Source of the DNA: Candidatus Pseudoscillospira faecavium
Lineage (GTDB): Bacteria; Bacillota; Clostridia; Oscillospirales; Oscillospiraceae
Direction of reading: 5' to 3'
NCBI GenBank assembly: GCA_904420565.1
Contig: CAJFVV010000045.1
Coordinates: forward strand, 1 to 61,582
DNA: 61,582 nt
The notes beneath the pieces are model-generated. The model was not told the origin of the DNA, ran no database searches, and saw only the letters and a program-made list of their open reading frames with translations. The first letter of the stretch is position 1. Each line of letters begins with the position of its first letter. This document shows positions 1 to 9,483 of this stretch, piece by piece. Made by a program: the position numbers and the translations under genes.

Positions 1-22
1 GCACTTCTGATTTTTGAGGCTG

Positions 23-646
23 TTATGCAAAAAATGCCATGCACCATGGGGTGATATAGGCTTCTATCAGGGATGCGACAATTAACAGCGGAAAGATAAT
101 GGTAAGATAGACGCGCAGCAATGAGACGAAGAGTACAGAAAAAGAAGTTGGCCGCGGACGGTTCCTGATTCTGGATGTGAGATCGTGGCACAGGTATAAG
201 CCGCAGCCGAATGCGATCCACAATGCCGGAATTTCAAAAATGCCATGGGGAAGGATACCGGCTGCCAGCAGAAGCAGTGTATGCGGACTGGCAGCATAAG
301 AGGCGGTCAGTCCCCCCAGGACAGCAGCATTGATGCCGATAGCCAGCGCCGGCAAATAAAGGAATGGGAAAATGCCATATAGAATACTGAAGCCGGCGGC
401 GCGTGCGTTGTTGATCAAAATCCGCAGCGCTGAGATGCTGCCGTCGTCCTTCACAATATCTGCGTTTTCCATTACCGCTTCTATTTGCTGTATCAAAAGG
501 GCGTGGATTGCCGGCGAAAATAAACTGGCTGCGGCGAAAATGACATAAATCACAACAAAAGCGATGACAGCATTCCGCAGGAACGGCCAGACGGGACCAC
601 GCAATGTGGTAAAGGCCTCATGGTATTGCTTTTTGAGGAAACTCAT
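23..646 (-). CDS. SpoIIM/DUF95-family membrane protein
   Basis: A 207-residue integral membrane protein with hydrophobic helices near residues 22-42, 84-115, 121-152 and 167-197. The PHGIFE motif at about 133-138 is typical of the SpoIIM/DUF95 family. In Bacillus subtilis, SpoIIM works with SpoIID and SpoIIP to remodel septal peptidoglycan during engulfment; other DUF95 members are not sporulation proteins. Length fits the family. The ATG lies 3 nt after the gltX stop codon, so the gene is very likely cotranscribed with gltX. Family assignment is firm; a strict sporulation role is inference. Confidence 0.72.
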   Translation of the reverse strand: MSFLKKQYHEAFTTLRGPVWPFLRNAVIAFVVIYVIFAAASLFSPAIHALLIQQIEAVMENADIVKDDGSISALRILINNARAAGFSILYGIFPFLYLPALAIGINAAVLGGLTASYAASPHTLLLLAAGILPHGIFEIPALWIAFGCGLYLCHDLTSRIRNRPRPTSFSVLFVSLLRVYLTIIFPLLIVASLIEAYITPWCMAFFA

Positions 647-649
647 AAA

Positions 650-2140
650 TCACCTGTTTTTTAATTTTTCAATGCCTGTGCGGATGCGGCGAAGGGTTTC
701 TTCCTTGCCCAGGATCTGACAGATTTCCACTGCGCCGCCAGGCGTGACCTGTTTGCCCGCCACAGCGATGCGGACAGGCCACATCAATTTTGCATTTTTC
801 ATTTCGTGGGCGGCAGCGTAGTCCACCATGGACTGATATAAAGTATCGTGATCCCATGGTGAAAGAGCTTCCAGAACGGGAAGATAAGCTTCCAGTACAG
901 CCAGGGAGCTTTCCTCATCTGTTTTGGATTTTTTATTGATATAAAGCGCTGTTTCATAATCCGGCAGCGCATCGAAAAAGTCCACTTTTTCCGGGATTTC
1001 ATTCAGGGTTTCCAAGCGGGCCTGCAGCAGCGGTGCAATCAATTTGGTGTCAATGACCGGGTTTTTGACTGCCTTGCGGATGTAAGGTTCGGCAACTTTG
1101 TGAAATGCTTCCGGTTCCATGGCACGCAGATAAACTGCGTTGAAGTGATCCAGTTTGGCCAGGTCAAAAATAGCAGGAGATTTGGAAATGCCTGAGATAT
1201 CAAAAACCTGTGCAAGTTCTTCCAAAGAGAAGATTTCCTGTTCGGCCAATTCACCTTTTGGGCTCCAGCCCAGCAAAGCAACGTAATTCAAAACGGCTTG
1301 TGTTAAATATCCCTGGGCAATCAGATCCTCATAAGAGGGGTCGCCATGGCGTTTTGACATCTTGTTCTGAGCATCACGCATGACCGGGGAGCAATGAACA
1401 TATATGGGGATATCCCAGCCGAAAGCCTCGTAAAGCAAGTTGTATTTCGGGGCAGAAGCAAGATATTCACTGCCGCGCACCACATGGGTGATTCCCATGA
1501 GGTGATCGTCCACGACATTTGCAAAATTATAGGTGGGCAGGCCGTCGGATTTGAGGAGTACCTGATCATCCAGAGTTTCATTATCCACGGTAATATCGCC
1601 GAAAATAGCATCGTGAAAAGTGGTCTGGCCGGCGGGGATGCGCTGGCGGATCACATAAGGTTTTCCGGCTGCCAGTCGGGAAGCAGCTTCCGCTTGGCTC
1701 AGCGTGCGGCAGGGATCTGCAGCCCGGGTGAAGTCACCGGCGTCTTCCTCGGATTCAGATTTTTCGCAAAAGCAGTAATATGCGGCTCCTTTTTCCACCA
1801 AAAGCTCTGCGTAATGCCGGTAAAGGCCTCTGCGTTCGCTTTGGATATATGGGCCGACCGGGCCGCCGATATCAGGCCCTTCATCGTGGGTCAGGCCGCA
1901 TTCGGCCATGGTTTTGTAAATGACATCTACAGCACCTTCCACCAGGCGCTCCTGGTCTGTGTCCTCGATGCGCAGGATGAAATCGCCGCCGTTTTTGCGG
2001 GCAATCAGCCAGGTATACAGCGCGGTGCGCAGATTGCCCACATGCATATAACCGGTAGGGGAAGGGGCAAAGCGGGTGCGGACCCGTCCTTTTGGAATGC
2101 GCTTTTCCATATCTTCAAAAAACGTCATATCGAGCGCCAT
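650..2140 (-). CDS. gltX: Glutamyl-tRNA synthetase
   Basis: Class I aminoacyl-tRNA synthetase charging tRNA-Glu, 496 residues, full length. The HIGH-type signature is in RFAPSPTGYMHVGN (about residues 24-37) and the KMSKS-type loop is KMSKRHGD. The start is the ATG at 2140, preceded by GGAGGT at good spacing. An upstream in-frame start near 2179 would add 13 cysteine-rich residues and has no ribosome binding site. Bacteria without GlnRS use a relaxed GluRS plus GatCAB, but a separate glnS at 55452 suggests this enzyme need only make Glu-tRNA-Glu. It is first in an apparent operon with the SpoIIM-like gene. Confidence 0.96.
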   Translation of the reverse strand: MALDMTFFEDMEKRIPKGRVRTRFAPSPTGYMHVGNLRTALYTWLIARKNGGDFILRIEDTDQERLVEGAVDVIYKTMAECGLTHDEGPDIGGPVGPYIQSERRGLYRHYAELLVEKGAAYYCFCEKSESEEDAGDFTRAADPCRTLSQAEAASRLAAGKPYVIRQRIPAGQTTFHDAIFGDITVDNETLDDQVLLKSDGLPTYNFANVVDDHLMGITHVVRGSEYLASAPKYNLLYEAFGWDIPIYVHCSPVMRDAQNKMSKRHGDPSYEDLIAQGYLTQAVLNYVALLGWSPKGELAEQEIFSLEELAQVFDISGISKSPAIFDLAKLDHFNAVYLRAMEPEAFHKVAEPYIRKAVKNPVIDTKLIAPLLQARLETLNEIPEKVDFFDALPDYETALYINKKSKTDEESSLAVLEAYLPVLEALSPWDHDTLYQSMVDYAAAHEMKNAKLMWPVRIAVAGKQVTPGGAVEICQILGKEETLRRIRTGIEKLKNR

Positions 2141-2224
2141 GCAGAAACCTCCGTTTTGTGTGCCGCAGCAGCACGGCACAGAATATCTTCATTATATTTT
2201 CCATAGAGAAAATGTCAAGTTGGA

Positions 2225-2253
2225 TTGCACTTTTTTCGCAGTTATGGTAAAAT
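2225..2253 (+). promoter_or_regulatory. Sigma-A type promoter for aminotransferase
   Basis: TTGCAC at 2225-2230 and TAAAAT at 2248-2253 are separated by 17 bp, about 60 bp before the aminotransferase start codon. Called by eye. Confidence 0.55.
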
Positions 2254-2314
2254 GGCGCAGTATTATGCGATAGTATTGCATATCTCAGCTTGAAAAATAA
2301 GAAGGCGAAGTCAA

Positions 2315-3505
2315 ATGATCAGCAATTCAATTTCCAAACATATGGCGCAGATGAATCCTTCTTTGATCCGCGAAATTTTCAAAGCAGCACAGAAAGAAAA
2401 TCTGATTTCTTTTGCGGCGGGAAGCCCTTCTGCGGAAGAGTTTCCGGTGAGCGAGCTGTCTGAAGCGGCAGAGCGTGTTTTTTCCGCCCAGGGAACAACA
2501 GCCCTCTCTTATGGTGTTACAGAAGGCTACCAGCCATTGCGTCAGTGGATCACGGATGCATTGTGCCGGGAACAGATCTGCAGCGAAGGCGATGATGTCA
2601 TTGTCATTTCCGGCGGTCAGCAGGCATTGGATTTTACGGCAAAATGCCTGATTGATGAAGGCGATACGGTTTTGGTAGAGGCTCCGACATTTCTCAATGC
2701 GCTCAATACGTTCCGTACCTATGGCGCCCGTCTGGCAGGAGTGCCCATGGATGAAGAAGGAATGGATATGGATGCTTTGGAGCAGGCGCTGCAAAAAGAG
2801 CCGCGGGTAAAATTCATCTACACCATTCCCAATTTTCAGAATCCCATGGGCGTGACCATGAGCGCTGCGCGCCGCAGCCAGCTCTATGCCCTTGCCGAAC
2901 AGTATGATGTGATGATCCTGGAAGATGATCCCTATGGAAAACTGCGTTATTCCGGAGAGCCGGTGGCAGCAGTCAAAACATTGGATCAGGGAAAGCGCGT
3001 TATCTATACCAGCTCTTTTTCCAAAATTATTGCGCCTGGCATCCGGGTGGCCTATTTGTGCGCCCCCAAGGAGCTTATGGCAAAAATGGTGGTGGCCAAG
3101 CAGTGTGTGGATGTGCATACCAATATGCTGTCTCAGCTGTTGGTCTATGATTATTTGACGCACTACGATCTGGAGGAGCATGTCCGTGTATGCTGTGAGC
3201 ATTACCGGGAGAAACGGGATGCTATGCTGGCGGCAGTGGAGCGGGCGTTTCCTGCGGAAGTTTCGGTGACCCGGCCGGAGGGTGGTTTGTTCCTGTGGGT
3301 TACGCTGCCCGAGGGATACAGCGGTATGGAATTTTATCAGCATGTGGTGGAAGCTGGTGTGGCGCCGGTTCCCGGTGCGCCGTTTTTTGCAGATAACATG
3401 CCGGATGACCGCGGTATGCGTTTGAATTTCTCGGTCCCGTCTATCCGGCAAATTGAAGAAGGCATTGCCCGCATGGGCGGGGAACTTCGGAAATTTATCC
3501 AATAA
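2315..3505 (+). CDS. PLP-dependent aminotransferase (class I/II, 2-aminoadipate aminotransferase-like)
   Basis: A 396-residue fold-type I aminotransferase. The PLP-anchoring lysine lies in YTSSFSKIIAPGIR, preceded by the cofactor-contacting stretch EDDPYGKLR, and TIPNFQNPMG is the usual substrate-side motif. It most resembles the LysN/MocR-domain subgroup, which transaminates aromatic, branched-chain or 2-aminoadipate substrates with 2-oxoglutarate, but it has no N-terminal GntR DNA-binding domain. The exact substrate cannot be read from sequence. ATG at 2315 follows GAAGGCGAAG. It has its own promoter and is followed by trpS about 50 nt later, so cotranscription is possible. Confidence 0.88.
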   Translation: MISNSISKHMAQMNPSLIREIFKAAQKENLISFAAGSPSAEEFPVSELSEAAERVFSAQGTTALSYGVTEGYQPLRQWITDALCREQICSEGDDVIVISGGQQALDFTAKCLIDEGDTVLVEAPTFLNALNTFRTYGARLAGVPMDEEGMDMDALEQALQKEPRVKFIYTIPNFQNPMGVTMSAARRSQLYALAEQYDVMILEDDPYGKLRYSGEPVAAVKTLDQGKRVIYTSSFSKIIAPGIRVAYLCAPKELMAKMVVAKQCVDVHTNMLSQLLVYDYLTHYDLEEHVRVCCEHYREKRDAMLAAVERAFPAEVSVTRPEGGLFLWVTLPEGYSGMEFYQHVVEAGVAPVPGAPFFADNMPDDRGMRLNFSVPSIRQIEEGIARMGGELRKFIQ

Positions 3506-3556
3506 AATCAATATTAATGTGGGAGCATATGCTCCTGCTCTGGAGGTAGAAACGCC

Positions 3557-4561
3557 ATGGAAGAAGTACAAAAGAAACGTATTTTGAGCGGTATTCAGCC
3601 GTCGGGCGATTTAACGCTGGGCTCTTACCTCGGCGCAATTAAAAACTGGTCCGCTTTGGCAGATGAATATGACTGTTATTATATGCTGGCAGATATGCAC
3701 ACCATTACGGTGCGTCAGGTACCGGCGGATTTGCGCCGCCGCACATTGACGCAGCTGGCGGCCTATATTGCCTGCGGTTTGGATCCGGAAAAAAATGTAT
3801 TGTTCATCCAATCTCATGTTCCGGCGCATGCTCAGTTGGGGTGGGTGCTGGATTGCTATACCATGTTTGGCGAACTTTCCCGCATGACTCAGTTTAAGGA
3901 TAAGAGCGCAAAGAACGCCGATAATATCAATGCAGGGCTGTTTACCTATCCAGCGCTGATGGCAGCGGATATCCTGTTGTATCAGGCGGATCTGGTGCCG
4001 GTGGGCGAGGATCAGAAGCAGCATGTGGAGATCTGCCGGGACATCGCAAACCGTTTCAATGGAATTTATGGAGAAGTGTTCAAAATGCCCGAGCCTTATA
4101 TTCCCAAAATGGGCGCGCGGGTGATGAGCCTGACCAGCCCGGAAAACAAGATGTCCAAATCAGACAAGGATCAGAATGGCTGTGTTTATCTGCTGGAAAA
4201 ACCGGAAGATATTATGCGTAAATTTAAGAAAGCCGTTACTGACAGCGAGGCGTGCGTTCGTTTTGCACCGCAGGAGAAGCCCGGAGTATCTAACCTGATG
4301 CAGATTTATGCGGTTTGCACGGGAAAGGGTATTGCGGAAATTGAGCGGGAATTTGACGGCCGTGGCTATGGCGATTTCAAAATGGCTGTGGGCGAAGCCG
4401 TGGTGGAAACACTGCGCCCGATCCGCGAAGAAACCGAACGTATATTGGCGGATAAAGCTTATTTGGAAGGCGTATACCGCGCCGGGGCAGAACATGCTTC
4501 CTATGTGGCCAATAAAACGCTGCGGAAAGTATATAAGAAAGTGGGCTTTGTAGAGCGCTGA
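3557..4561 (+). CDS. trpS: Tryptophanyl-tRNA synthetase
   Basis: Class I synthetase of 334 residues, the usual size. The HIGH variant is within PSGDLTLGSYLGAIK (about 15-29) and KMSKS is at about 198-202. The tryptophan-pocket motif GEDQKQH is present. ATG at 3557 sits after GGAGGT with good spacing. A short hairpin around GGAGCATATGCTCC precedes it. I see no T-box here, unlike valS and alaS in this window. The next gene, tagO-like, begins 31 nt downstream. Confidence 0.96.
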   Translation: MEEVQKKRILSGIQPSGDLTLGSYLGAIKNWSALADEYDCYYMLADMHTITVRQVPADLRRRTLTQLAAYIACGLDPEKNVLFIQSHVPAHAQLGWVLDCYTMFGELSRMTQFKDKSAKNADNINAGLFTYPALMAADILLYQADLVPVGEDQKQHVEICRDIANRFNGIYGEVFKMPEPYIPKMGARVMSLTSPENKMSKSDKDQNGCVYLLEKPEDIMRKFKKAVTDSEACVRFAPQEKPGVSNLMQIYAVCTGKGIAEIEREFDGRGYGDFKMAVGEAVVETLRPIREETERILADKAYLEGVYRAGAEHASYVANKTLRKVYKKVGFVER

Positions 4562-4592
4562 GAAAAGCGGTTGCCCTGGAGGATCTGAAAAT

Positions 4593-5834
4593 ATGTCAAT
4601 AGATATCACAATGGTTGCCGCGATTGTGCTTCCGCTGGTGGTAGCATTGGTGGTCAGCTTTTTGGCAACGCCAATTGTCAAATCGTTTGCCTACAAATTA
4701 GGCGCTATTGATGTGCCGAAGGATGCGCGGCGCATGCACAAGGTGCCGATTCCGCGCATGGGCGGCTTAGCGATTTTTTTGGGTTTTATTGTCAGCATGC
4801 TGCTGTTTTGTCCGCTGGATGATCAGATGAAAGGAATTTTGCTGGGCAGTGTTATCATCGTCGTTATGGGTATCATTGACGATATTACGCCGCTGAGGGC
4901 AAGCTTGAAATTTATTGTGCAGATTTTTGCGGCTTTGATTCCTGTTTATTACGGTGTGCAGATTACCTGCATTTCAAACCCCAATATTTTCAGTGAAAAT
5001 CTGTATTGGGATTTTGGGTGGCTTTCCATTCCCATTACGGTTGTCTGGATTGTAGGATTGACCAACGCCGTGAATTTGATTGACGGCTTGGACGGTCTGG
5101 CCATCGGTGTGTCCACCATCAGCGCACTGACCATGCTGGTCATTGCCATTTTGGTGGCAGAGCCTCAGGTGGCAATTGTGATGGCAGCGCTGGTGGGGGC
5201 CTGCATTGGATTTATGCCCTATAACATGAATCCGGCAAAAATATTTATGGGAGACACCGGTTCTACCTTTTTGGGCTATATTTTGGCCTGCATCACAATT
5301 CAGGGCCTGTTCAAATTTTATGCTGTAATTTCTTTTGTGGTGCCTTTCCTGATTTTAGGACTGCCGATTTTTGATACCATGTTTGCAATTATTCGGCGCA
5401 TTTCTCACGGGCAGAACCCAATGGCGCCGGATCGCAGCCATGTGCACCACCGATTGATTGATATGGGGCTGAACCAAAAACAGGCAGTTGCTGTGTTGTA
5501 TGTTATCTCAGCTATCCTGGGATTATCTGCCGTGGTTTTGGCGACCAGCGGAGAAATTCGCGCTATTTTGTGCCTGCTGGCACTGGTTATTGTGGCATTG
5601 ATGGCCGCGCGGGTCATTTTTTTGCCGCATTTGAGCGATGAGGAAAAAAAGCACCTCAAAGAACACAGCCTGCGTGAAGAACTGTCGGAATTGGAGAAAG
5701 AAATCAGAGAAAACAACGGGCAGATGCACGATGAGCATTCTGATTCTGCACGACAGGAATCAAAAAATGGAGCGAAGGGCTGCACAGTGGTGCATGATCC
5801 AGCGGAGCATCCGGAGGACGAGAAAAAAGCATAA
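4593..5834 (+). CDS. tagO: Undecaprenyl-phosphate GlcNAc-1-phosphate transferase (TagO/WecA family)
   Basis: A 413-residue polytopic membrane enzyme of the MraY/WecA/TagO superfamily that moves GlcNAc-1-P from UDP-GlcNAc to undecaprenyl phosphate, the first step of teichoic-acid-type wall polymers. Signature motifs are present in order: GIIDDITPL (Mg/substrate aspartates), NLIDGLDGLA, a GDTGS motif and the HVHHRL nucleotide-sugar motif. About ten transmembrane helices are followed by a charged, lysine/glutamate-rich C-terminal tail of some 60 residues that is not part of the catalytic core. GGAGG lies just upstream. mnaA follows 32 nt later, which supports a ManNAc-containing linkage unit. 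Confidence 0.9.
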   Translation: MSIDITMVAAIVLPLVVALVVSFLATPIVKSFAYKLGAIDVPKDARRMHKVPIPRMGGLAIFLGFIVSMLLFCPLDDQMKGILLGSVIIVVMGIIDDITPLRASLKFIVQIFAALIPVYYGVQITCISNPNIFSENLYWDFGWLSIPITVVWIVGLTNAVNLIDGLDGLAIGVSTISALTMLVIAILVAEPQVAIVMAALVGACIGFMPYNMNPAKIFMGDTGSTFLGYILACITIQGLFKFYAVISFVVPFLILGLPIFDTMFAIIRRISHGQNPMAPDRSHVHHRLIDMGLNQKQAVAVLYVISAILGLSAVVLATSGEIRAILCLLALVIVALMAARVIFLPHLSDEEKKHLKEHSLREELSELEKEIRENNGQMHDEHSDSARQESKNGAKGCTVVHDPAEHPEDEKKA

Positions 5835-5866
5835 TCGAAACTTTATGCGAAAGGAAGGAACGCAAC

Positions 5867-7018
5867 GTGGAAAAGCTGCGTGTGATGAGTGTTTTCGGCA
5901 CCCGGCCGGAAGCGATCAAAATGGCGCCTCTGGTGCTGGAATTAAAACAGCATCCGGAGATCGAAAGTATCTGCTGCGTGACGGCGCAGCATCGTCAGAT
6001 GCTGGACACTGTGATGGAGGTTTTCCATTTGCGGGCAGACTGCGATTTGAATATTATGGCCCCGCGGCAAACACTGTCGAGTATTACCTGTAAATGTCTG
6101 ACGGGAATGGATGACGTGATTGCTCAGAAAAAACCGGATTTAATTTTGGTGCATGGAGATACCTCCACCACATTTGCCGGTGCGTTGTCTGCCTTTTATC
6201 ATCAGGTGCCTGTGGGGCATGTGGAGGCGGGCCTGCGGACCTATGACCGATATTCTCCGTTCCCGGAAGAGATGAACCGCAAGATGGTAGGTGCCATCGC
6301 AACATTGCATTTTTGCCCCACGGAGAATAATCGACGTAATCTTGCGCGGGAGAATATTACAGAAGGTGTCTTTGTCACTGGCAATACTGTGATTGATGCA
6401 TTAAAAACAACAGTGCGCCCGGATTACCGCTTTTCTACGCCGGTACTCAACGAGCTGCCTTATGACAGCAAAAAAATTGTGCTGGTTACCTGTCACCGCA
6501 GGGAAAATTACGGCGCGCCCATGAAAAATATTATGTTGGCGCTGAAACAGCTTGCTCAAACCTATGAAGATGTGGAACTTGTCTATCCGGTGCATTTGAG
6601 CCCTGTTGTGCGGGAGACAGTTCAGGCCTACTTGGCAGGAACGCCGCGGGTTCATCTGATTGATCCGCTGTCGGCGGATGAAATGCACAATCTGATGGCA
6701 CGGTGCTATTTGGTGATGACGGATTCCGGCGGCCTGCAGGAAGAGGCACCGGCGCTGGGAAAGCCGGTGCTGGTATTGCGCAGGGAAACGGAGCGGCCGG
6801 AGGCAGTGGAGGCTGGCACGGTAAAGATTGCCGGTGTAGAGCAGGGGGAGATTGTGCGTTTGGCTTCGGAGTTGATTACATCGCACTCGGCATATGAAGC
6901 AATGGCACATGCTGTGAACCCCTATGGAGATGGGCAGGCCTGCCGCAGAATTGCCCAGGCGATTTTGTGGCATTTTGGCCGCTGTGCGGAAAAACCTGAG
7001 GATTATCGGGGTGTTTGA
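5867..7018 (+). CDS. mnaA: UDP-N-acetylglucosamine 2-epimerase (non-hydrolysing)
   Basis: A 383-residue enzyme converting UDP-GlcNAc to UDP-ManNAc, the donor later used by a TagA-type transferase. Family motifs visible are GTRPEAIKMAPL at the N-terminus, HGDTSTT, HVEAGLRT, PFPEEMNR and DSGGLQEEAP. The length matches WecB/MnaA. The start codon is GTG, behind AAAGGAAGG. Together with tagO upstream and tagA at 41341, it completes the first three steps of a Gram-positive wall teichoic acid linkage unit, though those genes are split between two loci here. Confidence 0.93.
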   Translation: MEKLRVMSVFGTRPEAIKMAPLVLELKQHPEIESICCVTAQHRQMLDTVMEVFHLRADCDLNIMAPRQTLSSITCKCLTGMDDVIAQKKPDLILVHGDTSTTFAGALSAFYHQVPVGHVEAGLRTYDRYSPFPEEMNRKMVGAIATLHFCPTENNRRNLARENITEGVFVTGNTVIDALKTTVRPDYRFSTPVLNELPYDSKKIVLVTCHRRENYGAPMKNIMLALKQLAQTYEDVELVYPVHLSPVVRETVQAYLAGTPRVHLIDPLSADEMHNLMARCYLVMTDSGGLQEEAPALGKPVLVLRRETERPEAVEAGTVKIAGVEQGEIVRLASELITSHSAYEAMAHAVNPYGDGQACRRIAQAILWHFGRCAEKPEDYRGV

Positions 7019-7050
7019 GCCCGTCGCTGCTGTGTAAGGGAGGGAATGCG

Positions 7051-7815
7051 GTGGACAGGGGAAAAATGGGAACAGTGACCATTGTTGTTACAGTGATGAT
7101 CCTGTTGACCGTATTTATTCTGATTGCTTATGCGTCTCTGCGGCAGAATCAGACGCAGATTGTTCTTCCGGGAGAAAGTGATGCGTCGGATGTCCTCACG
7201 CCCGAGGAAGAAAATGAGAACGAAAGCATTGTTTCCAAAGTAGAAGTGACACCGGCTACCGTACAGAATGTGATTGCCACATTGACCCGACCGGATGCCT
7301 ATACGCGCACCGTAACCATAACCACGTTTTGGAGCGGTGGTGATGGCTCTACGGTAATCGATACCTATGTCAGCGGAACTTGCGCCCGCATGGATGCTGC
7401 ATTGCCGGGAGGACAGGTGCGGCATATCATTCGTACTGAGGAGAAAACCTATATTTGGTATAACAATGAAAGTGATGTTTATACTGCAGCAACAGGAGCG
7501 TTTTCTGAAGATGACGAATTGTGGATTCCCACCTATGAGGATCTGCTGGCTGTCGATCCGGCAGAAATTATTGCAGCGGATTATGAGACCTATCAGGAAG
7601 TGGACTGCATTTATGCGGCCACAGCAGAAGATGCGGATGGCTATTCTGAACGCTACTGGGTTGCGGTGGACAACGGACTGCTGGTTGCGGCTCAGCGCTT
7701 GCAGAATGGAGAGACCATCTACCGTATGGAAGGGTTGAGTGTCAATGTAGGAGAATTTGGTAAAGATATTTTTACCCTTCCGGATGGAACCAATGTGTAT
7801 GCAGAATCGGAGTAA
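7051..7815 (+). CDS. Membrane-anchored extracytoplasmic protein, function unknown
   Basis: A 254-residue protein with a single N-terminal transmembrane segment (about residues 7-27) and an acidic linker rich in E and N. Its extracytoplasmic domain resembles outer-surface lipoprotein sorting or sporulation lipoproteins in general character, but I do not recognise a family. I chose GTG at 7051 because GGGAGGG precedes it at correct spacing; an upstream ATG at 7015 overlaps the mnaA stop and lacks a site. It follows the wall-polymer genes by 32 nt and is probably cotranscribed, so a cell-envelope role is plausible but only inferred. Confidence 0.6.
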   Translation: MDRGKMGTVTIVVTVMILLTVFILIAYASLRQNQTQIVLPGESDASDVLTPEEENENESIVSKVEVTPATVQNVIATLTRPDAYTRTVTITTFWSGGDGSTVIDTYVSGTCARMDAALPGGQVRHIIRTEEKTYIWYNNESDVYTAATGAFSEDDELWIPTYEDLLAVDPAEIIAADYETYQEVDCIYAATAEDADGYSERYWVAVDNGLLVAAQRLQNGETIYRMEGLSVNVGEFGKDIFTLPDGTNVYAESE

Positions 7816-7876
7816 CGATTTTATCTTGTAACAGTTGCACAGCATTGAGCAGCATAGAATAAATAGTTTATAATAT

Positions 7877-7903
7877 AAAACGGCAGCGCCGGCTGCCGTT
7901 TTA
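7877..7903 (+). terminator. Intrinsic terminator after tagO-mnaA region
   Basis: An 11-bp stem, ACGGCAGC with flanking A/T pairs, closes a three-base GCC loop and is followed by TTTTACC. It separates the wall-polymer cluster from the MATE gene. Confidence 0.75.
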
Positions 7904-7942
7904 CCTTTTGTAAAAATCGGAACATAAAAGAGCGTGTGAGTG

Positions 7943-9331
7943 ATGAATGAAACTGTAATCAAAAAAAATAAACTGGGAACAGACCCAATTCCAAATCTGC
8001 TGTTCCGCATGGCATTGCCGACGGTATTGGCGCAGTTGGTCAATTTGCTTTACAATATGGTGGACCGGGCGTTCGTGGGGCATATTGCGGGCACCGGTCC
8101 CATGGCTCTGGCGGGACTCGGTATTGTGCTGCCCATTACCATGATTGTTTCTGCTTTTGCCCAGCTGATCGGCATGGGCGGCGCACCAAGAGCTGCAATT
8201 GCCATGGGGGAAGGGCGGTATGAAAAGGCAGAGGAAATTTTGGGAAACTGTACCTGCATGCTGATTGGTGTATCTATTGTGCTGTTTCTTTTTTTCCAAG
8301 CGTTCTGTGACCCGATTTTGATGCTTTTCGGCGCCAGCGCGGAAACGTTGCCCTATGCATCCGCATATATGCGTATTTATTTGGTGGGCACCTTTTTCGT
8401 CATGGTTGCCATGGGGCTCAATGCATTTATCACCAATCAGGGCTACGCAAAAACCAGCATGGCGGCCACATGCCTGGGGGCGGTGCTGAATCTTGTTTTG
8501 GATCCTATCTTCATTTATGGATTTGATATGGGCGTGGTAGGCGCGGCCTGGGCAACTGTCATATCTCAGGGTGCTTCTGCGCTGATGATTTTGCTGTTTT
8601 TGACGGGGAAACATGGCTATATCCATATTAGGAAGAAATGGTTTCGCTTGAAAGGAAGTCTGGTTCTTTCCATTTTGTCTTTGGGGCTGTCACCATTTAC
8701 CATGGGGATTACAGAATGTGTTGTGCAGTTGACCTATAATATCAGCATTGCTCAATACGGAGATTTGTATGTAGCACTGCAAAGCATTCTGTTTTCGCTG
8801 ATTCAGATTGTCTGGATGCCGCTGAATGGGTTTGCCCAAGGGGCATCGCCGATTATCAGCTATAATTATGGAGCCGGGCAGATGGATCGTGCCAGACAGA
8901 CATTCCGGCTGTTGCTGCTTGTGGACATGATATTTGCTGTGGGCGTAGTGGGCTTTATAGAAGTGTTTCCTGGCGCAGTGCTGCATATTTTCTCCAGTGA
9001 TGCACAGCTGCATGCGCTGGGCATCCTGCCGCTGCGGGTGTATATTATCGGCATGGCTGCTATGGGAGCACAGAGTGCCTGCCAAAATACGTTCCTGGCT
9101 CTGGGGCAGGCAAAAATTTCCATGTTCTTGGCCTGCCTGCGCAAAATGTTCCTGATTTGGCCCTTGGCATTGATTTTGCCGCATCTGTTCGGGCTCGGTG
9201 TTTGGGGGCTGTTTTTGGCGGAGCCGATTGCAGATATCACAGCGGGTATCGTTACCTTCACAGTGTTTCGTTTTCGCAGCAAACAGCTCTTGTATGCAAA
9301 GGAACCATCATCTGTTGATACCAATGCGTGA
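7943..9331 (+). CDS. MATE-family multidrug/metabolite efflux transporter
   Basis: A 462-residue polytopic protein with about twelve transmembrane helices in two homologous halves. The N-terminal part carries the usual MATE pattern (NPLLFRMALPTV-like entry, then ALAGLGIVLPI), with a matching repeat after residue 240 (PLNGFAQGASPIISYNYGAG). MATE proteins expel cationic compounds using Na+ or H+ gradients; substrate is unknown. GTG at 7940 and ATG at 7943 are adjacent alternatives and the ribosome binding site is weak. It appears to be a single-gene unit between a terminator and the citrate synthase promoter. Confidence 0.88.
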   Translation: MNETVIKKNKLGTDPIPNLLFRMALPTVLAQLVNLLYNMVDRAFVGHIAGTGPMALAGLGIVLPITMIVSAFAQLIGMGGAPRAAIAMGEGRYEKAEEILGNCTCMLIGVSIVLFLFFQAFCDPILMLFGASAETLPYASAYMRIYLVGTFFVMVAMGLNAFITNQGYAKTSMAATCLGAVLNLVLDPIFIYGFDMGVVGAAWATVISQGASALMILLFLTGKHGYIHIRKKWFRLKGSLVLSILSLGLSPFTMGITECVVQLTYNISIAQYGDLYVALQSILFSLIQIVWMPLNGFAQGASPIISYNYGAGQMDRARQTFRLLLLVDMIFAVGVVGFIEVFPGAVLHIFSSDAQLHALGILPLRVYIIGMAAMGAQSACQNTFLALGQAKISMFLACLRKMFLIWPLALILPHLFGLGVWGLFLAEPIADITAGIVTFTVFRFRSKQLLYAKEPSSVDTNA

Positions 9332-9402
9332 TGAAAATTGGACATTTTTCCATAAATGCGGTGGGTAAAACAGGATATTTTAGGCAAAATCTCATTAAAA
9401 TA

Positions 9403-9432
9403 GTTGACGTAATTTGTTTCGTATATTAAAAT
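9403..9432 (+). promoter_or_regulatory. Sigma-A type promoter for citrate synthase
   Basis: TTGACG at 9403-9408 and TAAAAT at 9427-9432 are separated by 18 bp in an AT-rich stretch, about 50 bp before the gene. Confidence 0.6.
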
Positions 9433-9483
9433 AAAATTTAATAACCAATTTTTAGGCCTAAATTCAGGGACAGGAGGGGCTTC